A stretch of DNA of 12,639 nucleotides, from positions 1-12,639 of the forward strand of contig JAEZIW010000113.1 in assembly GCA_023436525.1 (NCBI GenBank), written 5' to 3'. The notes under the pieces were generated by a model. It was not told the DNA's origin and made no database searches. It saw only the letters and a program-made list of their open reading frames with translations. Positions 1 to 4,806 of the stretch are shown here, one piece after another; the first letter of the stretch is position 1; each line of letters opens with the position of its first letter. The stretch is from Bacillota bacterium. Its GTDB lineage: Bacteria; Bacillota; Clostridia; Christensenellales; SZUA-584. A program made the translations under genes and the position numbers.

Positions 1-589
1 CCGCCATATCCTCCACGGTATACCCCTCGAGAAACAAAATTTCCGTCACTGTGCGCGGCGGGTTGCCTTCCAGCAGCACATCCGCAATCTGTTCCAGCGT
101 CATGCCCGGAGACAGATTGTATTTCCCCGCTTTCAGGCTGCCGCCGACATCATTAAAATCCGCATAGAGCTGAAACGCGAACTTGTTGCGGATGATGCCC
201 TTTTCGTAAAGCACCGTGGATATTGAAGACAGCGACGAACCCGAACCAATCTCAACATAAACGGTCTGCGATGTGTTGTCGGCCACCGGTGCCACATAAC
301 TTTCCTCAATATAGTGATAAACGGAAACACCAAGCAGTATCACCAGCGCGGCACTGATTGCAAGTATCAGCAGCGGCTTGCCGATACGCCAGATAAACGC
401 GCCCGTGGGCAGTTCTTTTAGTGAGCCGCGTTCCTCGCATCTTTCCAGCGGCTCGTTAAACCCTTCCTCCACGGAAAAAGCGCGTGTCTCACCATCTGTG
501 CTGCGGATTTCGCCGCCTACAGGCGCAAACGAGCGCGTCTCGTTATTCAAATCGTCAATCCATCTGTTTTTATCCTTGTTATTTGTCAT
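1..589 (-). CDS. mltG: MltG (YceG-like) endolytic murein transglycosylase, N-terminal part
   Basis: Translating the minus strand from the ATG at 589-587 gives an uninterrupted frame of 196 codons to the window edge, so the C-terminal catalytic half is missing. The first ~70 residues are hydrophilic and probably cytoplasmic. One membrane segment follows at about residues 71-92 (LLILAISAALVILLGV). After it comes an extracellular LysM-like subdomain at about 108-175, with the family pattern 'GSSLSSISTVLYEKGIIRNKFAFQ', 'LKAGKYNLSPGMTLEQIADVLL' (here broken into its key parts) and then 'EGYTVEDMA', matching MltG/YceG. MltG cleaves nascent peptidoglycan glycan strands at the outer face of the membrane and is thought to set strand length. 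The gene starts 7 nt after the ylbF stop, so it is very likely co-transcribed and perhaps translationally coupled. The ribosome site is weak (AGGTTGA). The catalytic Glu lies outside the window. Confidence 0.87.
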   Translation of the reverse strand, partial: MTNNKDKNRWIDDLNNETRSFAPVGGEIRSTDGETRAFSVEEGFNEPLERCEERGSLKELPTGAFIWRIGKPLLILAISAALVILLGVSVYHYIEESYVAPVADNTSQTVYVEIGSGSSLSSISTVLYEKGIIRNKFAFQLYADFNDVGGSLKAGKYNLSPGMTLEQIADVLLEGNPPRTVTEILFLEGYTVEDMA

Positions 590-596
590 ATTCAAC

Positions 597-950
597 CTAC
601 TCTGATATAAGATCCCCGAAGCCGCAGGCATCGCCGAGTATTTTGTAAATATCGCCCATTATCGTCTGCAGACGGTATTCGGCCGCAAAAAAAGCCGTTA
701 CATCGGGGTTAAACGCAAGCAGACCGCCAAGAGATTTGAGCTTTTCCAGCGTCTCTTCCTTCGGCTCATTGCCTGCCAAATATGTTGCTTGCGCTTCAAA
801 CTGAAGCTTTCTGTAGTCGTCCAGCAATGCCTTCGTTTTTTCGTCCGCCGTCACAATCTCTTTTAAGCGCGCATATTCTATGTAGTCCGCGCTGATTTTT
901 ATTTCATTCGCTAATTCATGTGCTTTGTCATACACGAGCAATCCATTCAC
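597..950 (-). CDS. ylbF: YlbF/YmcA-family regulatory protein
   Basis: Small soluble, almost all-helical protein of up to 117 residues. It has the YlbF opening 'VYDKAHELANEIK', a central helical hairpin with 'LLDDYRKLQFEAQ', and the tail 'EYRLQTIMGDIYKILGDACG'. In Bacillus subtilis, YlbF acts with YmcA and YaaT as a complex that binds RNase Y and shapes mRNA processing, competence and sporulation. The gene follows RNase J by 8 nt and precedes mltG by 7 nt in one operon. The start is uncertain: the longest frame begins with GTG at 950-948, but a good Shine-Dalgarno AGGTGA (952-947) lies 5 nt before an in-frame TTG at 941-939, which would give a 114-residue protein starting MLVYDKAHELA. The family fit does not decide between them. 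The function here is inferred from the family; no catalytic motif is expected. Confidence 0.87.
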   Translation of the reverse strand: MNGLLVYDKAHELANEIKISADYIEYARLKEIVTADEKTKALLDDYRKLQFEAQATYLAGNEPKEETLEKLKSLGGLLAFNPDVTAFFAAEYRLQTIMGDIYKILGDACGFGDLISE

Positions 951-952
951 CT
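947..952 (-). promoter_or_regulatory. Shine-Dalgarno that suggests a TTG start for ylbF
   Basis: AGGTGA on the minus strand, overlapping the GTG at 950-948, stands 5 nt before TTG at 941-939. If it is the real ribosome site, the upstream GTG is part of the Shine-Dalgarno rather than the initiation codon. Confidence 0.45.
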
Positions 953-958
953 CACAGC

Positions 959-2629
959 TTAAATATCAATAATGATGGGCAGTATCATCGGGTTGCGTTT
1001 GGTGCTTTCATACAGATAGCTGCGCAGCGCCTTTTTGATGCGTCCCTTGATGGTCGTCCATTCCGTTACTTTTTTGTCACTGCAGTCATTGACCACATCC
1101 ACAATAATCTTGCGTGCACTCTCAAGCAAATCGGTGGATTCGCGCATATACACAAACCCGCGCGATATGATTTCAGGCCCCGCAATCAGCTCACCCGTTT
1201 CGCTTGATATGGTAACCACAACGATAAACAAGCCGTCCTGCGACAGCAGCTTTCTGTCGCGCAGTACCACGTTGCCTACATCGCCCACACCCAGCCCGTC
1301 GATGATGACGCTGCCCGACGGCACCGTGTCGGTCATGCGGGAAAACCGCTTGCCGATCTCCACCACCTTGCCGATCTCGGGTATGAATATGTGATTTCGC
1401 TTGATGCCCTGATTCTCGGCCAGCGCCGCGTGCCGATACAGATGCCGGTATTCACCGTGCATCGGTATAAAGTACTGCGGCTTTGTCAGCGAAATCATCA
1501 GCTTTAATTCTTCTTCGCATGCATGCCCGGATACATGTACATCCGCCACTCCTTCGTTGATGACGTCGGCACCCTTGCGGTACAGCATGTTGATAACGTC
1601 CGACACATAGCGTTCGTTGCCCGGAATCGGTGTGGATGAAATAATCACAAGATCGCCGGGAATCATCGAAAGCTTTTTATGCTCGCCGGCCGCCATACGC
1701 ACAAGGCCGGACATCGTTTCGCCCTGGCTGCCGGTGGTTAAAATCACGATCTTGTTCTTCTTCATCTTTTCCAGCTCTTCGGGTTCCACGAGCATGTCTT
1801 CATCGAGGTCTAAATACCCAAGATCCGTAGCGACCTTGGCAACCTTTATCATGCTGCGTCCCGTCAGACACACCTTACGCCCGTAGCGTTTAGACGCGCT
1901 GATAACCTGCTGCAGCCGATGAATGTTCGACGCGAACGTGGCCACAATGATGCGTCCTGTCGCTTTTTTGAAGTAGCTCTCAAACGTGTCGCCCACGGTG
2001 CTTTCCGACATTGTGCTGCCCGATTTCTCGGCATTGGTGCTGTCAGACAGCAGCGCAAGCACGCCCTTGCTCCCAAGCTCGGCAAACTTCGCAAGGTCGA
2101 TCACTTTGCCGTCCACCGGCGTGTAATCCACCTTGAAGTCGCCCGTGTGCACGATCGTTCCTTCCGGTGTATGCACCGCAAAAGCCAGCGACGCGTCTAT
2201 ACTGTGCGTCACGCGTATCGCTTCGATTTTAAAGATACCCGCCATAAAACTGTCGCCCGCTTTAATCACGTTGAGCGGCACACCGTCAATTTTGTGCTCT
2301 GCAAGCTTGGTTTCAATCAGGGCCAGCGTTAAATCAGTGCCATAAACGGGCGCGCCGATTTCCGGCAGAAGATACGGCGTTGCGCCGATATGATCCTCGT
2401 GCCCATGCGTGATGAGCACCGCTTTAATCTTCTCCTTGTTCTTTCTCAAATAGGTAATATCGGGAATCACGTAATCCACACCGAGCATGTCTTCCCGCGG
2501 GAAACACAAGCCGCAGTCGACTACGATCATCTCGTCTCCGTATTCAATCACCGTCATGTTTTTGCCCACTTCGCCGATACCGCCGAGTGGGGTGATTTTT
2601 ACGTTATGCTGTTGCTGCTTTTTTGCCAA
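959..2629 (-). CDS. rnj: Ribonuclease J (metallo-beta-lactamase / beta-CASP)
   Basis: A 556-residue protein, the normal length for RNase J. This RNA-degrading enzyme combines 5'-to-3' exonuclease and endonuclease activity and works in the cytoplasm in mRNA decay and rRNA maturation. The metallo-beta-lactamase zinc motif HGHEDH is at residues 75-80. Further metal ligands are expected at H142 (THSIDA) and D164 (HTGDFK), and LSDSTNA at 194-200 marks the end of the first MBL half. The beta-CASP domain follows with TFASNIHR (231-238), TGRSM (256-260) and TTGSQGE (298-304). MBL closing motifs are HVSGHA (365-370) and MHGEYRHL (390-397). The last ~110 residues are the RNase J C-terminal domain. The start is TTG at 2629-2627, preceded by AGAGAGG with a 9-nt gap; no closer in-frame ATG exists. 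It leads the operon with ylbF and mltG and has its own promoter at 2718-2745. RNase J1 and J2 paralogues cannot be separated here. Confidence 0.95.
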   Translation of the reverse strand: MAKKQQQHNVKITPLGGIGEVGKNMTVIEYGDEMIVVDCGLCFPREDMLGVDYVIPDITYLRKNKEKIKAVLITHGHEDHIGATPYLLPEIGAPVYGTDLTLALIETKLAEHKIDGVPLNVIKAGDSFMAGIFKIEAIRVTHSIDASLAFAVHTPEGTIVHTGDFKVDYTPVDGKVIDLAKFAELGSKGVLALLSDSTNAEKSGSTMSESTVGDTFESYFKKATGRIIVATFASNIHRLQQVISASKRYGRKVCLTGRSMIKVAKVATDLGYLDLDEDMLVEPEELEKMKKNKIVILTTGSQGETMSGLVRMAAGEHKKLSMIPGDLVIISSTPIPGNERYVSDVINMLYRKGADVINEGVADVHVSGHACEEELKLMISLTKPQYFIPMHGEYRHLYRHAALAENQGIKRNHIFIPEIGKVVEIGKRFSRMTDTVPSGSVIIDGLGVGDVGNVVLRDRKLLSQDGLFIVVVTISSETGELIAGPEIISRGFVYMRESTDLLESARKIIVDVVNDCSDKKVTEWTTIKGRIKKALRSYLYESTKRNPMILPIIIDI

Positions 2630-2690
2630 ATTGGCTTTCCTCTCTTTCGTCTGTCTGTTTTATAATAAAGCATTGCTATTTTTCAGGTTG

Positions 2691-2703
2691 GTGCCGTTGG
2701 CAC
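2691..2703 (-). other. Small hairpin in the RNase J leader
   Basis: GTGCC / GGCAC form a perfect 5-bp stem with a 3-nt loop, about 62 nt upstream of the RNase J start and just inside the predicted transcript 5' end. It may simply protect the 5' end of the mRNA. No terminator-like T-run follows. Confidence 0.3.
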
Positions 2704-2717
2704 ACTTTTTCATCGTT

Positions 2718-2745
2718 ATTATACCACAATTATTGCCGTGCTCAA
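2718..2745 (-). promoter_or_regulatory. Promoter of the RNase J operon (extended -10)
   Basis: On the minus strand, TTGAGC (2745-2740) is followed after 16 bp by TATAAT (2723-2718). The -10 box is preceded by TGG, giving the extended TGnTATAAT form that compensates for the modest -35. Predicted transcription would start near 2711, leaving a leader of about 80 nt before the TTG at 2629. Sigma-A type assignment is from consensus only. Confidence 0.7.
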
Positions 2746-2852
2746 ACCATGGCGAGAATTTTTACTTTTGTATGCATAAAATTGCGGCATCCCGATGACG
2801 ATATATGTTCCGTGCTGCTTTCCATATTTTTTTATTTCTGGTTTTTTACCTC

Positions 2853-2881
2853 TTGACATATATAGATCGTCGATATATTTT
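2853..2881 (+). promoter_or_regulatory. Promoter of the padR - SEDS-like unit
   Basis: A perfect TTGACA at 2853-2858 is followed by very AT-rich sequence. TATTTT at 2876-2881 gives a 17-bp spacer; TATATT at 2874-2879 would give 15. The ribosome site GGAGG (2904-2908) and the start follow closely, so the leader is short. One palindromic operator candidate fills the spacer and a second lies just downstream, which suggests autorepression. Confidence 0.65.
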
Positions 2882-2902
2882 ATATATAGATCATCTACAT
2901 AT
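2858..2902. promoter_or_regulatory. Two tandem 21-bp palindromes, candidate PadR operators
   Basis: The downstream site (2882-2902, centre C2892) has halves ATATATAGAT and ATCTACATAT, complementary at 9 of 10 positions. The upstream site (2858-2878, centre C2868) has halves ATATATAGAT and GTCGATATAT, complementary at 8 of 10. The centres are 24 bp apart, so the pair also reads as an imperfect direct repeat. The upstream site sits in the -35/-10 spacer and the downstream one at the expected transcription start. That is where an autorepressor would bind, and PadR is the first gene of the unit. Binding is inferred, not shown. Confidence 0.6.
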
Positions 2903-2915
2903 CGGAGGTGTAATG

Positions 2916-3263
2916 ATGGCAATTGACAAAGCCCTGTTATCGGGCAGCACGACCATGCTGATACTGAAGCTGCTGGAGGAGAAGGACATGTATGGGTATC
3001 AGATGATCGAGGCGCTTTCCAAAAAAAGCGACAACACGTTCAACCTAAAGGCAGGTACGCTCTATCCGCTGCTGCATGGGCTGGAGCAGAATGGATTATT
3101 AAGCTCTTATGACGACAATGCGGACAGCGACCGGGTTAGAAAATACTATCATTTAAGCAATAAGGGCAAAAAGCTACTGACGGATAAGCAAGAGGAATGG
3201 ACGGCTTATGCCAAAGCCGTTCAAAAGGTGCTGAGAGGAGGTGAATGCTATGACGCCGTTTGA
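2916..3263 (+). CDS. PadR-family transcriptional regulator
   Basis: A 115-residue winged-helix repressor of the short PadR type. Typical motifs run in order: 'TTMLILKLLEEKDMYGYQMIEAL' region (12-34), FNLKAGTLYPLLHGLEQNGLL (42-62, the recognition helix and wing region) and 'RVRKYYHLSNKGKKLL' (73-88). The C-terminal helix (89-108) would form the dimer interface. PadR proteins commonly repress their own promoter together with a linked membrane protein gene, often releasing DNA on ligand binding; the ligand here is unknown. The frame is open upstream to 2805, but that would place the start before the promoter. GGAGG at 2904-2908 lies 7 nt before the ATG at 2916; an adjacent ATG at 2913 is possible (4-nt gap). 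The gene overlaps the next one by 14 bp. Confidence 0.92.
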   Translation: MAIDKALLSGSTTMLILKLLEEKDMYGYQMIEALSKKSDNTFNLKAGTLYPLLHGLEQNGLLSSYDDNADSDRVRKYYHLSNKGKKLLTDKQEEWTAYAKAVQKVLRGGECYDAV

Positions 3264-4611
3264 AAAGATTCATGAGTATTCGAAGTCAGTCTGCGGGCAG
3301 ATACGCTGGAAAAAGGCGCATGCGGTGGTTTCCGAGGAAATTGAGAATCACCTCATCGATCAGCGCAATGCTTATATGGCGGACGGCACTGATGAAGCCG
3401 CCGCAACCGAACGGGCCATTACACAGATGGGCGACCCGGTGACCATCGGGACACAGCTTGACCGCACACACCGCCCAAAGCCGCAATGGGGCATGCTCGG
3501 GCTGATAACAGTCATTATGTTCATTGGGGTCTTCATACAGCTGTTTCTTGATTTGCACATGAGCGGCTATATCTATTTAGAGACGTTTAAACCACTTATT
3601 TATACACTATCTGGCCTTGCCGTCTTAACTGTTTTCTACTTTTTGGATTTCTCTTGGATAGGCAATCATCCCCTAATCATTTTTATTGTGTCATCGATTC
3701 TGTTGACTATCAACTTTATCATCAGAGTATCGTTTGATCCATTCGGCGGCTTCTTCTGTGAGCCGATTTTGTTCCCGATCGGTTTTGCAGGAATCGTCTT
3801 TGTATCAAGGAACCGAGGCTATAGGGGTATTGTTTTATGCGAAATTGCTTTTTCAGTTCCCGCTCTGATGATGTTGATTCTTCGGTTCCGATCAGATTTT
3901 GTCCTTCTTGCTGTTTCTGCATTTATGATCCTTTGTCTGGCGGTTTCAAAAGGCTGGTTCGGCGTAAAAAAACGCAATGGCTATCTGCTTGTACTTATTC
4001 CTACAGCCGTTGCCTTGGCGCTGGCCATGATATACATATTTCAATACAGTTACCGTTGGGAAAAAATCATGGCTGCGTTTAATCCCTCGCTTGATCCGTC
4101 TGGAGAAGGGCAGTTGGGAATACAGATACGAACATTATTATCGCAATCACATTGGCTCGGAGAGGGCACAAGACAGGGCATTCCGGTTAATATGCAACCT
4201 TGGACGGGATGGAATCTCTTTTTCATGCTGACTTACATTATTTTTGATCTGGGATGGATACCTTTTCTATTGATTATGGGAGTACTGGTTTTCTTTATTG
4301 TTAAAGGCTTCATAGCCTGCTTTAAGCAAACAAGCGGGCTGGCATTGTTTGTGTCGATCTCTATCATGCTATCGTTCACCATACCCATTATTCAATACGT
4401 ATTGTTCAATCTTGGAATAACGATGAGAATAGGTAGTTTTCCATTTTTCATATATTTCAGCAATAAAACTCTCTTAGTCAACATGGCACTTGCCGGTCTT
4501 ATGCTGTCCGTATTCAGAACAGGTCATGTCGTCAAGGACAATGCATTCTCTCGAGATCGCCTTTTCTCTCTCCGTAACGGCAGATTGAGTTTTTCTTTTG
4601 GTAAGAAATGA
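3250..4611 (+). CDS. Permease-prefix domain / divergent FtsW-RodA (SEDS)-like membrane protein
   Basis: A 453-residue protein. Residues 1-75 are soluble and match the 'permease prefix domain 1' pattern of proteins encoded beside PadR regulators: 'VVSEEIENHLIDQRNAYMADG', 'DEAAATERAITQMGDPVTIGTQL'. From residue 80 on there are about 9-10 membrane segments. The core resembles SEDS glycosyltransferases of the FtsW/RodA/SpoVE type: YRWEKIMAAFNPSLDPSGEG (268-287) corresponds to the 'R..R...F.NP..DP.G.GYQ' loop, and GSFPFFIYFSNKTLLVNM (395-412) to 'G.PLPF.SYGGSSLLxNM'. Classical SEDS proteins then carry a PExxTDF loop with an essential Asp; the matching stretch here is QPWTGWNLFF (316-325), with no Asp. 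The protein may therefore be a non-catalytic relative or act differently. The start at 3250 has a perfect AGGAGGTGA 5 nt upstream (3236-3244). It overlaps padR by 14 bp, implying coupled translation and PadR control. Confidence 0.8.
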   Translation: MTPFEKIHEYSKSVCGQIRWKKAHAVVSEEIENHLIDQRNAYMADGTDEAAATERAITQMGDPVTIGTQLDRTHRPKPQWGMLGLITVIMFIGVFIQLFLDLHMSGYIYLETFKPLIYTLSGLAVLTVFYFLDFSWIGNHPLIIFIVSSILLTINFIIRVSFDPFGGFFCEPILFPIGFAGIVFVSRNRGYRGIVLCEIAFSVPALMMLILRFRSDFVLLAVSAFMILCLAVSKGWFGVKKRNGYLLVLIPTAVALALAMIYIFQYSYRWEKIMAAFNPSLDPSGEGQLGIQIRTLLSQSHWLGEGTRQGIPVNMQPWTGWNLFFMLTYIIFDLGWIPFLLIMGVLVFFIVKGFIACFKQTSGLALFVSISIMLSFTIPIIQYVLFNLGITMRIGSFPFFIYFSNKTLLVNMALAGLMLSVFRTGHVVKDNAFSRDRLFSLRNGRLSFSFGKK

Positions 4612-4667
4612 TTTGTAACATAACTGAAGAATTAAAGATGCTGGCATCCTCAACTGATTTCAAATGT

Positions 4668-4692
4668 AAAAAGGCTCCCTCTTTGAGGGGGC
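4668..4692 (-). terminator. Rho-independent terminator of the 4807-7179 gene
   Basis: Read on the minus strand, GCCCCCTC, loop AAA, GAGGGAGC (stem 4674-4692, one G-T wobble) is followed by CTTTTT (T-run at 4672-4668). It lies about 115 nt after the stop of the convergent minus-strand gene. A GTCGCC / GGAGAC hairpin (4694-4709, loop GCAA, one mismatch) abuts it. Confidence 0.65.
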
Positions 4693-4717
4693 TGTCGCCG
4701 CAAGGAGACTTGGGGAG
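4668..4717. repeat. Compact double-hairpin extragenic element
   Basis: The stretch contains two stacked inverted repeats, GCTCCCTC / GAGGGGGC and GTCGCC / GGAGAC, and ends in GGGGAG, which could also pair with the initial CTCCC. The arrangement resembles the short palindromic extragenic elements scattered in Clostridia genomes. Only one copy is present in the window, so dispersal cannot be shown here. Confidence 0.35.
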
Positions 4718-4750
4718 TAAACCCCGGTAATCTCGCTTCCTTCATAAATG

Positions 4751-4787
4751 ACAGTCAAGGCATCGGCATTCCTGATGCCTTGACTGT
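4751..4787. terminator. Perfect 14-bp stem-loop between convergent genes
   Basis: ACAGTCAAGGCATC (4751-4764) and GATGCCTTGACTGT (4774-4787) are exactly complementary around a 9-nt loop. On the plus strand it is followed by TTTATATA, a weak T-tract. It lies 20 nt beyond the stop of the minus-strand gene and 140 nt beyond the plus-strand gene, so it may terminate both directions. Confidence 0.6.
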
Positions 4788-4806
4788 TTATATACGATCG
4801 ATTTCC

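Noticed and set aside
1919..2332. Plus-strand 137-codon frame opposite RNase J
   Set aside because: Antisense shadow of a gene with complete family motifs on the other strand.
2805..2915. Longer N-terminus for PadR starting at 2805
   Set aside because: It would begin upstream of the TTGACA promoter and the operators; GGAGG at 2904-2908 clearly supports the start at 2916 (or 2913).
2719..2922. Minus-strand 67-codon frame with an internal YVDDLY / YIDDLY peptide repeat
   Set aside because: The peptide repeat is only the translation of the tandem operator palindromes; the frame crosses both divergent promoters and lacks a ribosome site.
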